From DATKFM01 sp035544395 (GTDB taxonomy: Bacteria > Pseudomonadota > Alphaproteobacteria > Dongiales > Dongiaceae), in contig DATKFM010000198.1 of assembly GCA_035544395.1 (NCBI GenBank), forward strand, positions 1 to 26,743: 26,743 bases of DNA, given 5' to 3'. The position numbers were made by a program, and so were the translations under genes. Each line of letters starts with the position of its first letter. Position 1 is the first letter of the stretch. Of this stretch, positions 15,288 to 22,877 are shown in pieces. The notes under the pieces were generated by a model, which ran no database searches, was not told the DNA's origin, and was given only the letters and a program-made list of their open reading frames with translations.

Positions 15288-16271
15288 ATGCGAGTTTGGA
15301 CCCAAATCGCCGACGCCCTGGCCAGCCATGGACGCTGCGCCATGGTCACAGTCGCCGCCACCGACGGCTCAACACCCCGGGAAGCCGGCGCGCGGATGGT
15401 GGTGCTGCCCGATGGCGGCTTCCACGGCACCATCGGCGGCGGCACCATGGAATGGCGCGCCCTGGCCGAAGCGCAGCGAACGCTGCAATCAGGCGGCGCC
15501 CGGGCTCGCTGGATCCGCCAGTCGCTGGGGCCCGAACTGGGTCAATGCTGCGGCGGCCGGGTGACCCTGCTGGTCGAGGTCATCGACGGGCAGTCGCTGG
15601 TCCAAGTGCGGGATTTTGCCACGCTGGAGGCCGGCGGCGGCTTTTCCTGCTGCGCGCAATTTGTCGATGGCCGGGTCTACCGCGAACGGCTGGAGGCTGA
15701 TGGCGCACCGCCGGAGCCGACCCATATCGCCGCCGACGGCGTGCTCATCGAGCATTTCGGCGAAACCCGCCGCCCGATTCTACTGTTCGGCGCCGGCCAT
15801 GTGGGCCGGGCGCTGGTCCTGGCCATGGCACCGTTGCCGCTGCAGGTCACCTGGGTCGATGTACGCCCCGAGGCTTTTCCCGCGCGCCTGCCGGCGAATG
15901 CCTATAGCGTCGTCTCGGCTTCACCCGTGGGCGAGGTCGCCGTGGCACCGGCCGGCAGCTTCGTGCTGATCATGAGCCACAGCCACGCACTGGACCTGGA
16001 TATCACCCACGCCGCGCTGGCCGATGGGCGCTTCCCCTATGTCGGCCTGATCGGCAGCGGCACCAAGCGGGCGCGGTTCGCCAAGCGGCTGCGCGAGGCG
16101 GGCCTGCCCGAGGACCGGATCGCGTCCCTGGTTTGCCCCATCGGGATCTCCGGCATCGGCGGCAAGGCGCCGGCGGTTATCGCCGCCGCCACGGCGGCGG
16201 AATTGCTGCAGCGCGACGAATCGTTGCGTGCGGCCTTGGCGCCTGCTGGTATCCTTGGCCAGACGGCATAG
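15288..16271 (+). CDS. xdhC: Xanthine dehydrogenase accessory protein XdhC
   Basis: A 327-residue protein that binds molybdenum cofactor, promotes its sulphuration and delivers it to XdhB. The N-terminal XdhC/CoxI domain includes TDGSTPREAGARMVV, the GTIGGGTMEW segment and the Cys pair in GQCCGGRVTLLVE. The C-terminal Rossmann-like domain includes LLFGAGHVGRALVLAM, the IMSHSHALDLDI motif, YVGLIGSGTKRARF and CPIGISGIGGKAPAVIAAA. All expected motifs are present and the length is normal. GGTCAGGAATAGC supplies the ribosome-binding site, with one base between the xdhB stop and this ATG. It is followed after 27 bp by the ABC transporter genes in the same direction. Confidence 0.95.
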   Translation: MRVWTQIADALASHGRCAMVTVAATDGSTPREAGARMVVLPDGGFHGTIGGGTMEWRALAEAQRTLQSGGARARWIRQSLGPELGQCCGGRVTLLVEVIDGQSLVQVRDFATLEAGGGFSCCAQFVDGRVYRERLEADGAPPEPTHIAADGVLIEHFGETRRPILLFGAGHVGRALVLAMAPLPLQVTWVDVRPEAFPARLPANAYSVVSASPVGEVAVAPAGSFVLIMSHSHALDLDITHAALADGRFPYVGLIGSGTKRARFAKRLREAGLPEDRIASLVCPIGISGIGGKAPAVIAAATAAELLQRDESLRAALAPAGILGQTA

Positions 16272-16298
16272 CGGCAAGCAGGGAGCAGACAGTCTGCC

Positions 16299-17912
16299 AT
16301 GGGTCAGGGGTCGGAACCGCGGGAAGCTGCACGGGCGGATGGCGTCGGCGCGGCCGCTTACCTGCTCGAGGCCCTGGGCATCTGCAAGGATTTCGGCGCG
16401 CTCCGCGCCAACGACCATGTGGACCTCCGGGTGGCGCCCGGCGAGATCCACGCTTTGCTGGGCGAAAATGGTGCCGGCAAATCCACCCTGGTGAAGATCA
16501 TCTATGGCTCGCTGCAGCCCAGCGCCGGCGAACTGCGCTGGCAGGGCCGGCCGGTGACCATTGCCAGTCCCGCTGCCGCGCGCCGCCTGGGCATCGGCAT
16601 GGTGTTCCAGCATTTCTCCCTGTTCGAGGCGCTGACGGTGGCGGAGAACATCGCCCTCGCGCTCTCGGGAACGCTGGATCTGGCGGCGCTGTCGGCGCGG
16701 ATCGCCCGGGTCTCCGTCGACTACGGCCTGCCGCTGGAGCCATCGGCCACCGTGGTGGACCTTTCCGTCGGCGAGCGGCAGCGGATCGAGATCGTTCGTT
16801 GCCTGCTGCAGGAGCCGCGGCTGTTGATCATGGACGAGCCGACGGCGGTGCTGACGCCCCAGGAGGCCGACCAGCTTTTCCTCACGCTGCAGCGCCTGGC
16901 CGGTGAAGGCTGCGCGGTCCTCTATATCAGTCATCGCCTGGAGGAGGTGAAGCGCCTCTGCCACAACGCCACCATCCTGCGCCACGGCAAGGTGGTGGAC
17001 CGGGTCGATCCGCAAAAGGAGACCGCTGCCAGCCTGGCGCGGCTCATGGTCGGCGCCGACATCCACACGGTGAAATCCGGCGCGGAAAAGCTGGGCGGCC
17101 TGCCGCGGCTGCGGCTGGATGGCCTGAATCAGGATGCCGACGGTCCCTTCGCCGTGGCGCTCCATAATCTGCGGCTGGATGTGCGCGGCGGCGAGGTGGT
17201 GTGCATCGCCGGCGTTGCCGGAAACGGCCAATCCGAGTTGTTCGACGCCGTTTCCGGCGAGCGGCGCAGCCGCAATGCCCAGGCGGTGCAGATCGATGGC
17301 GTGGCTTGCGGCCATTTCGGCGTGACCGAGCGGCGCCGGCGCGGCGCCGCTTTCGTGCCGGAAGAGCGCCTGGGTCACGGCGCAGTCCCGGGTTTGCCGC
17401 TGTCGGAGAATGTGGTGCTAACCCGTCATTCCGCGGCTGATGGACTGGTGCGCAAGGGCTTCGTCGATCGCGGCAGGGCGCAATCCATCGGCGAGCGCGT
17501 CGCCGTCGATTTCGATGTGCGCCGCGGCCGGCCCGATCCGGAGGCTCGCTCGCTATCAGGCGGCAATCTGCAGAAATTCGTCGTCGGCCGCGAGCTCGAT
17601 CGCAAGCCGGCGCTGCTGGTGGTGAATCAGCCGACCTGGGGCGTCGATGCCGGCGCGTCGGCGACAATCCGGCAGGCCTTGATAGATCTGGCGCGGACGG
17701 GTTCCGCCGTGCTGGTCATCAGCCAGGACCTGGACGAGATTTTCGAAATTGCCGACCGTATCGCTGTCATCTCCCGCGGCCATCTGTCGGAGGCCCATCC
17801 GGCGTCGGATATGTCCCGGGAGAAGATCGGCCTGCTGATGGGCGGTGCCGGCGAGGCGCCGACCGCGGCTCAACCTGCGATCCGGGAGGCGGCGCATGCG
17901 GCTGGTGCTTGA
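16299..17912 (+). CDS. ABC importer ATPase with two nucleotide-binding domains (BMP-type, predicted purine uptake)
   Basis: A 537-residue ATPase with two tandem ABC domains, as in the RbsA/NupO group. Domain 1 has Walker A GENGAGKST (55-63), signature LSVGERQRIEI (about 155-165) and Walker B LLIMDEPTAVL (about 175-185). Domain 2 has a non-canonical P-loop (GVAGNGQSEL, no Lys-Ser/Thr), signature LSGGNLQKFVVGREL (about 420-434) and Walker B LLVVNQPTWGVDAGA with Asn-Gln replacing Asp-Glu. An inactive second site is normal in this family. The first 20 residues form a short Ala/Gly-rich extension. The gene overlaps the permease gene by 17 nt. Placement between xdhC and puuD, with two permeases and a BMP binding protein, predicts import of xanthine, urate, guanine or a nucleoside; the exact substrate is inference. 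Confidence 0.93.
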   Translation: MGQGSEPREAARADGVGAAAYLLEALGICKDFGALRANDHVDLRVAPGEIHALLGENGAGKSTLVKIIYGSLQPSAGELRWQGRPVTIASPAAARRLGIGMVFQHFSLFEALTVAENIALALSGTLDLAALSARIARVSVDYGLPLEPSATVVDLSVGERQRIEIVRCLLQEPRLLIMDEPTAVLTPQEADQLFLTLQRLAGEGCAVLYISHRLEEVKRLCHNATILRHGKVVDRVDPQKETAASLARLMVGADIHTVKSGAEKLGGLPRLRLDGLNQDADGPFAVALHNLRLDVRGGEVVCIAGVAGNGQSELFDAVSGERRSRNAQAVQIDGVACGHFGVTERRRRGAAFVPEERLGHGAVPGLPLSENVVLTRHSAADGLVRKGFVDRGRAQSIGERVAVDFDVRRGRPDPEARSLSGGNLQKFVVGRELDRKPALLVVNQPTWGVDAGASATIRQALIDLARTGSAVLVISQDLDEIFEIADRIAVISRGHLSEAHPASDMSREKIGLLMGGAGEAPTAAQPAIREAAHAAGA

Positions 17913-18978
17913 AAAGCGCGCCGAGCATTCCCGGCTGATGATGGTGCTGTCGCCGCTGCTGGCCATCCTGCTGACAGTGATCGTCGGCGGCATCATATTT
18001 TCCCTGCGCGGTCTCGAGCCGCTGCATGCCCTCTACGTTTATTTCATCGAGCCGGTCATGAGCCTGTGGTCGGTGGAACAGTTGATGGTGAAAGCAGCGC
18101 CGCTGGTGCTGATCGGCATCGGCCTGGCGGTTTGCTACCTGGCCAATGTCTGGAACATCGGCGCCGAGGGCCAGTTCACGGCGGGCGCCATTCTCGGCGG
18201 TCTCGTGCCGGTATTTCTGACTACCTGGCAATCGCCGCTGGCGCTGGTGGCCATGCTGCTGCTGGGAATCCTGGGCGGCATGATCTATGCCGCCATCCCG
18301 GCCCTGCTCAAGGTCCGCTTCGGCGCAAATGAAATCCTCACCAGCCTGATGCTGGTCTATGTCGCGCAATTGCTGCTGGATTGGCTGGTGCGCGGTCCCT
18401 GGCGCGATCCCATGGGATTCAATTTTCCCAAATCCGTCGCCTTCGAAGGCTGGCAGCTTCTGCCGACCATCGGCACCACCGTGCATATCGGCGCCGTGTT
18501 CGCGGTGATTGCCGTTCTGGCAATGGCGGTGGTCATGGGCCGCACGCTCAAGGGATTCGAGATCAAGGTGCTGGGGAATGCGCCGCGGGCCGGCCGCTTC
18601 GCCGGCTTCTCCCGCAATCGCATGGTGTTCTTCTGCTTCCTGCTGTCGGGCGGTCTCGCGGGCCTTGCCGGCATCTGCGAGGTGGCGAGCACGGTGGGTC
18701 AGCTGCAGCCGACGATCTCGCCTGGCTACGGCTTCACCGCCATCATCGTCGCCTTCCTGGGCCGGCTAAATCCCATCGGCGTTCTGCTGGCGGGCCTTCT
18801 GCTGGCCATCAGCTATCTCGGCGGCGAGGCGGCGCAGGTGACGCTCGGCCTGTCCGACAAGATCGCCAAGGTGTTTCAGGGCATCTTGCTGTTCTTTGTT
18901 CTCGGCTGCGATTCCCTGATCCTCTACCGCATCCGGTTCGAGAGCCGTCTTGCGCCCCAGGGCGCGGCGGCGGAGTAG
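17896..18978 (+). CDS. ABC importer permease 1 (BMP-type, branched-chain/ribose permease superfamily)
   Basis: A 360-residue integral membrane protein of the BPD_transp_2 family. After a short basic N-terminus (MRLVLEKRAEHSR) there are about eight to ten hydrophobic segments. The family's conserved loop is seen in LAVCYLANVWNIGAEGQFTA and in the EILTSLMLVYVAQLLLDW region. GYGFTAIIVAFLGRLNPIGV matches the motif shared by nucleoside-transport permeases of this class. The ATG at 17896 is chosen because GGGAGG precedes it; the frame is open upstream to 17845 within the ATPase gene. It would pair with the second permease to form the channel for the BMP-type binding protein. Five base pairs separate it from permease 2. 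Confidence 0.92.
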   Translation: MRLVLEKRAEHSRLMMVLSPLLAILLTVIVGGIIFSLRGLEPLHALYVYFIEPVMSLWSVEQLMVKAAPLVLIGIGLAVCYLANVWNIGAEGQFTAGAILGGLVPVFLTTWQSPLALVAMLLLGILGGMIYAAIPALLKVRFGANEILTSLMLVYVAQLLLDWLVRGPWRDPMGFNFPKSVAFEGWQLLPTIGTTVHIGAVFAVIAVLAMAVVMGRTLKGFEIKVLGNAPRAGRFAGFSRNRMVFFCFLLSGGLAGLAGICEVASTVGQLQPTISPGYGFTAIIVAFLGRLNPIGVLLAGLLLAISYLGGEAAQVTLGLSDKIAKVFQGILLFFVLGCDSLILYRIRFESRLAPQGAAAE

Positions 18979-18983
18979 CGGAC

Positions 18984-19904
18984 ATGGGAGGGCTCGAATC
19001 CGTCATCCTCACCATCATCACGGCGTCGACGCCGCTATTGCTGGCGGCCATCGGCGAACTGGTGGTGGAGCGGTCGGGCGTCCTCAATCTCGGTGTCGAG
19101 GGCATGATGGTCATGGGTGCCGTCTGCGGCTTCGGCGCCGCCTTCGCCACGGGGTCGCCCCTGCTTGGCGTGTTCGCGGGCATCGGCGCCGGCATGGGGC
19201 TGTCGCTGCTGTTCGGCTTTCTCACGCTGTCCCTGGTGGCGAACCAGGTTGCCACGGGACTGGCCCTCACATTGCTCGGCCTCGGCCTGTCGGGACTTAT
19301 CGGCGAAGGGTTCGTGGGACTGCCGGGCATCAAGCTCGCGGCCATCCATATCCCCATGCTCACGGACATTCCGTTCATTGGCCGGATCCTGTTCGGTCAG
19401 GATCCGCTGGTATATTTCTCGCTCTTCCTGACGGCGGCCGTGTCTTATGTGCTGTTCAGGACGCGGCTCGGCCTCATCATCCGCGCCGTCGGCGCGAACC
19501 ATCACTCGGCTCACGCCCTCGGTTATCGCGTCATCTCCGTGCGCTATCTCTGCGTGATGTTCGGCGGCGGCTGCGCGGGCCTGGCGGGCGCCTATCTGTC
19601 CCTGGCCTATACCCCGCAATGGATCGAGAACATGACCGCGGGACGCGGCTGGATCGCGCTGGCGCTTGTCGTCTTTGCATCGTGGCTGCCCGCACGCGTG
19701 GCGATCGGCGCCTACCTGTTCGGCGCGCTGATGATCCTCGGCTTCTATGTGCAGGCCCAGGGCATCGGCATCCCCTCGCAATTCCTGTCGTCGCTGCCCT
19801 ACATCGTTACCATCGCCGCATTGGTTTTCATCTCGGCAAATCGTATGCTGACGCGGCTCAATACACCGGCCTGCCTGGGTCAGCCTTTCGTGCCTGATCG
19901 CTAG
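18984..19904 (+). CDS. ABC importer permease 2 (BMP-type)
   Basis: A 306-residue membrane protein starting MGGLESVILTIITASTPLLL. It has the family hallmark VERSGVLNLGVEGMMVMGAV close to the N-terminus and several further hydrophobic helices. The GANHHSAHALGYRVISVRYL segment is the cytoplasmic coupling loop that contacts the ATPase, and AYLSLAYTPQWIENMTAGRG is typical of nucleoside-type permeases. The start is set by GGAG 9 nt upstream and by the family's N-terminus; the same frame continues far upstream as a spurious extension inside permease 1. It is the heterodimer partner of permease 1. Eighty-six bases, including a short stem (19920-19939), separate it from the binding protein gene. Confidence 0.92.
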   Translation: MGGLESVILTIITASTPLLLAAIGELVVERSGVLNLGVEGMMVMGAVCGFGAAFATGSPLLGVFAGIGAGMGLSLLFGFLTLSLVANQVATGLALTLLGLGLSGLIGEGFVGLPGIKLAAIHIPMLTDIPFIGRILFGQDPLVYFSLFLTAAVSYVLFRTRLGLIIRAVGANHHSAHALGYRVISVRYLCVMFGGGCAGLAGAYLSLAYTPQWIENMTAGRGWIALALVVFASWLPARVAIGAYLFGALMILGFYVQAQGIGIPSQFLSSLPYIVTIAALVFISANRMLTRLNTPACLGQPFVPDR

Positions 19905-19919
19905 CCGGAAACCGCCGCA

Positions 19920-19939
19920 CGCCCGTGACAGCCCGGGCG
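19920..19939 (+). other. Short stem-loop before the binding-protein gene
   Basis: CGCCCG and CGGGCG arms (6 bp) around an 8-nt loop lie between the permease stop and the binding-protein start. Such structures can protect the downstream part of a transporter mRNA and raise binding-protein levels; here it is only a weak candidate. Confidence 0.25.
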
Positions 19940-19990
19940 GCGCGGCAATGCAAAATCGGCTGTGGTTCTAAAGCAGGGAAGGAGCGCTTC

Positions 19991-21058
19991 ATGAGGAGAT
20001 TGTTGGGTTTGACCGTGGCACTCGCGCTGGCGTTGTCGGCTGGCGGGGCCATCGCCCAAGAGAAGATCAAGGCCGGTTGGGTCTATGTCGGCGCCATCGG
20101 CGATTACGGCTATTCCTATCAGCACAATGAAGGCCGTCTCGCCGTCGAAAAAGCACTCGGCGACAAGGTCGAGACGATTTATGTCGAGAATGTCGCCGAA
20201 GGCCCGGACGCGGAACGCGCCATCGAGCGGCTGGCGCGCGAGGGTTGCAAGATCATTTTCACCACCTCGTTCGGGTTCATGGATCCGACTCTCAAGGTCG
20301 CCAAGAAGTTCCCGGACGTGAAGTTCGAACATGCGACGGGATACAAGCGCGCCGATAACGTGTCGACCTACAGCGCCAAGTTTCATGAAGGACGCTACGT
20401 GATCGGGCAGATCGCCGCGAAGATGTCGAAGACCGGCGTCGCCGGCTACATCGTGTCATTCCCAATTCCTGAGGTGGTGTCGGGCATCAACGCCTTCATG
20501 CTGGGCGCGCAGTCGGTCAATCCCGACTTCAAGGTCAAGATCATCTGGGTCAATTCCTGGTTCGATCCGGGCAAGGAAGCCGATGCGGCGAAGGTGCTGT
20601 TCGGCCAGGGTGCCGACATCATCGTTCAGCACACCGATTCGACGGCGCCGCTGCAGATCGCCGAAGAGCAGGGCAAGGTGGGATTCGGCCAGGCGTCGGA
20701 CATGATCAAGTTCGCGCCGAAGGCCCAGCTCACCGCGATCGTCGATGACTGGTCCGGCTATTACATCTCGCGGGTCAATGCCGTGCTCGACGGAAGCTGG
20801 ACCTCGATCGACACCTGGGGCGGCATCGATGTGGGCATGGTCAACATCGCGCCCTTCACCAACATGCCCGACGATGTCGCGAAGATGGCGGCCGATACCG
20901 TGGAGAAGATCAAGACCCATCAGCTCAATCCCTTCACCGGCCCGATCACCAAGCAGGACGGCACCGTGGTCGGCGAAGCGGGCAAGCCGCTGCCCGATGC
21001 GGACGTCCTCAGCATGAATTGGTACGTCAAGGGCATCGACGACCAACTGCCGCAGTAA
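19991..21058 (+). CDS. BMP-family periplasmic substrate-binding protein (predicted purine-binding)
   Basis: A 355-residue protein with a clear Sec signal (MRRLLGLTVALALALSAGGA, cleavage likely after AIA before QEKIKAGWVYVG). There is no lipobox, so it is soluble in the periplasm. The mature part matches the Bmp/PnrA family: KAGWVYVGAIGDYGYSYQHN at the start, a KIIFTTSFGFMDPTLKVAKK segment, FHEGRYVIGQIAAKMSKTG and VGFGQASDMIKFAPKAQLT. PnrA and BmpA proteins bind purine nucleosides, and relatives in purine catabolic loci bind bases, so its ligand is likely a purine supplied to XdhAB or GuaD. AAGGAG 7 nt before the ATG at 19991 fixes the start. It is the last gene of the transporter set and is followed by a strong hairpin. 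Confidence 0.93.
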   Translation: MRRLLGLTVALALALSAGGAIAQEKIKAGWVYVGAIGDYGYSYQHNEGRLAVEKALGDKVETIYVENVAEGPDAERAIERLAREGCKIIFTTSFGFMDPTLKVAKKFPDVKFEHATGYKRADNVSTYSAKFHEGRYVIGQIAAKMSKTGVAGYIVSFPIPEVVSGINAFMLGAQSVNPDFKVKIIWVNSWFDPGKEADAAKVLFGQGADIIVQHTDSTAPLQIAEEQGKVGFGQASDMIKFAPKAQLTAIVDDWSGYYISRVNAVLDGSWTSIDTWGGIDVGMVNIAPFTNMPDDVAKMAADTVEKIKTHQLNPFTGPITKQDGTVVGEAGKPLPDADVLSMNWYVKGIDDQLPQ

Positions 21059-21068
21059 CGACATCCGG

Positions 21069-21100
21069 GGCCGGTGGGATGCGCGCGCGTCCCACCGGCC
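21069..21100 (+). terminator. Strong hairpin after the ABC transporter genes, possible terminator
   Basis: Perfect 11-bp arms (GGCCGGTGGGA and TCCCACCGGCC) around a 10-nt loop, 10 bp after the binding-protein stop. No U-tract follows, so it may be a partial terminator or an mRNA-stabilising structure separating transporter from puuD expression. Confidence 0.55.
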
Positions 21101-21156
21101 TGGATTGAATGTGACAACGCAGGCGCCGCCGCGGCTGCCTCAGCAATAGACCGGTC

Positions 21157-22338
21157 ATGAGCGCCTTCATTCTCGATTGGCTCAATCTGGCGATCCGCTG
21201 GGCGCACCTCATCGCCGGCATCGGCTGGATCGGCACGTCCTTCTACTTCATCGCCCTGGATCTCAGCCTGAAGAAGCGGGCGCGGATGAACGAGGGCGTC
21301 TATGGCACAGCCTGGGAAGTCCATGGCGGCGGCTTCTATCATGTCGAGAAATATCTGAGCGCGCCGAAATCGCTGCCCGACGATCTGCTCTGGTACAAAT
21401 GGGAAGCCTACCTCACCTGGGTCACCGGCTTCCTCCTGATGATCGTGCAGTACTATTGGAACGCCACGGCCTACCTGATCGATCCCGCCGTTGCCGACCT
21501 CACGCCGATGCTGGCGGTGGTGCTGTCGGTGATCAGCCTGCTGGTGGGATGGTTCGTCTATGACGGACTCTGCCGCTCCAACTTCGGGCAGAATCCGACG
21601 GCGCTCGCCATCGCCGTCTTCGGGCTCATCGTCGCCGCCACCTTTGCCTACGGCCAAATCTATTCCGGCCGGGGCGCGCTGCTGCATGTCGGCGCCTTCA
21701 TCGGCACGGTGATGGCCACCAATGTCTTCGGCGTGATCATTCCTAACCAGAAGCGCATTACGGCAGCGCTGCTGCGCGGCGAAGCGCCCGATCCGCGCCT
21801 GGGCGCCATCGGCAAGCAGCGCTCGGTGCACAACACCTATTTGACCCTGCCGGTGCTGCTGATGATGGTCAGCGCCCACTATCCGATGCTGACGGGCCAT
21901 CCCCAGGCGTGGCTGCTGGTGGCGCTGATCCTGGTCGCCGGTGCTGCCATCCGGCATTTCCTGCTCCGGCACGAGGTCGGCGATCCCCTGTCGAAGATCG
22001 GCTGGACTTTGCCTGTGATCGCCGTGGCTCTGTTGCTGGCCGTCATTCTCACCGCGCCGCACGGTGATGCGGAAGCGCCGCCATTACAGGTCAGCGACGA
22101 GCGCGTGATCGAGATCACCCAGACCCATTGCGCCATGTGCCACTCCGTGCATCCGGCTGACGCGGCTTTCGTGCATGCGCCCAGGAATGTCGCTTTCGAT
22201 TCCCTGGCGGAGCTGCGCCGCTACGCCCCGCTGATCCTGGAGCAGGCCGTGCGATCCAACGCCATGCCCCTGGGCAACCGGACCGCCATGACGGCAGAAG
22301 AGCGGCGCGAACTCGGCGCCTGGCTGTCGCAGCTCTGA
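21157..22338 (+). CDS. puuD: Urate hydroxylase PuuD (membrane domain plus cytochrome c)
   Basis: A 393-residue membrane protein. The N-terminal part (about 1-300) matches PuuD: IRWAHLIAGIGWIGTSFYFI, the GGGFYHVEKYLSAPK segment, LVGWFVYDGLCRS and several further transmembrane helices. The C-terminal part (about 310-393) is a c-type cytochrome domain with haem-binding Cys325, Cys328 and His329 (THCAMCHSVHP) and a Met in SNAMPLGNR as likely axial ligand. PuuD oxidises urate to 5-hydroxyisourate and passes electrons to cytochrome c, unlike uricase, which uses oxygen and makes hydrogen peroxide. No soluble uricase gene is in the window, so PuuD should supply the substrate of UraH. It lies 98 bp after the binding-protein gene and 14 bp before uraD. 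Confidence 0.94.
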   Translation: MSAFILDWLNLAIRWAHLIAGIGWIGTSFYFIALDLSLKKRARMNEGVYGTAWEVHGGGFYHVEKYLSAPKSLPDDLLWYKWEAYLTWVTGFLLMIVQYYWNATAYLIDPAVADLTPMLAVVLSVISLLVGWFVYDGLCRSNFGQNPTALAIAVFGLIVAATFAYGQIYSGRGALLHVGAFIGTVMATNVFGVIIPNQKRITAALLRGEAPDPRLGAIGKQRSVHNTYLTLPVLLMMVSAHYPMLTGHPQAWLLVALILVAGAAIRHFLLRHEVGDPLSKIGWTLPVIAVALLLAVILTAPHGDAEAPPLQVSDERVIEITQTHCAMCHSVHPADAAFVHAPRNVAFDSLAELRRYAPLILEQAVRSNAMPLGNRTAMTAEERRELGAWLSQL

Positions 22339-22352
22339 CGGAGCACCGCGAC

Positions 22353-22877
22353 ATGTCGACTCCGCCGCCGATGGGCATTGATGAGATCAATCATCTGGAT
22401 GCCACCAGCTTTGCAGTCCTGTTCGGCGATGTGGCCGAACATTCGCCCTGGGTGGCGGAAAGCGCTGGCCATTCGCGGCCCTATGCGAGCCGCGACGCGA
22501 TGATCCAGGCGTTCGTCGATGCCGTCATGCGGGCGCCGCGCGCCGATCAGCTTGCCTTGATCCGGGCCCATCCCGATCTGGCGGGACGCGCCGCGGTCGC
22601 CGGCGAACTGACCGATGACTCCAAGCGGGAGCAGGCGGGCGCCGGCCTCGACAGCCTGACGCCGGAGGAGTTTGCCCGCTTCTCCGATCTCAACAGCCTC
22701 TACCGGCAGCAGAACGGCTTTCCCTTCATCTTCGCCGTGAAGGGCGCCACCAAGCAGCAGATCCTCTCCGCCTTCGCGGAGCGGGTGAAGAACAATCACG
22801 CGACGGAATTCGCGATTGCGCTGACCCAGGTCTGCCGCATCTTTCACTTCCGCATCGAAGGGCGGGTGAGGGCATGA
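22353..22877 (+). CDS. uraD: OHCU decarboxylase
   Basis: A 174-residue cytoplasmic enzyme that decarboxylates 2-oxo-4-hydroxy-4-carboxy-5-ureidoimidazoline to S-(+)-allantoin. The catalytic His73 lies in the conserved IRAHPDLAG motif, Glu93 in the KREQAGAGLD segment, and the substrate-binding FPFIFAVKG stretch (about 123-131) is intact. The N-terminus carries the usual F-x-x-xFGDVAEHSPWVAE run. It is a stand-alone protein, not fused to UraH or PuuE as in some bacteria. GGAG precedes the ATG by 9 nt. Its stop overlaps the guaD start as ATGA (22874-22877). Confidence 0.95.
   Translation: MSTPPPMGIDEINHLDATSFAVLFGDVAEHSPWVAESAGHSRPYASRDAMIQAFVDAVMRAPRADQLALIRAHPDLAGRAAVAGELTDDSKREQAGAGLDSLTPEEFARFSDLNSLYRQQNGFPFIFAVKGATKQQILSAFAERVKNNHATEFAIALTQVCRIFHFRIEGRVRA

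Noticed and set aside
17212..17670. Apparently broken second ATPase domain (P-loop without Lys, Walker B with Asn-Gln)
   Set aside because: A degenerate second nucleotide site is usual in this RbsA/NupO-type ATPase family, so it is not evidence of a pseudogene.
18381..18983. Upstream extension of permease 2 within permease 1
   Set aside because: It is an out-of-frame reading of permease 1, Arg/Gly-rich and without membrane segments; the real start is the ATG at 18984.
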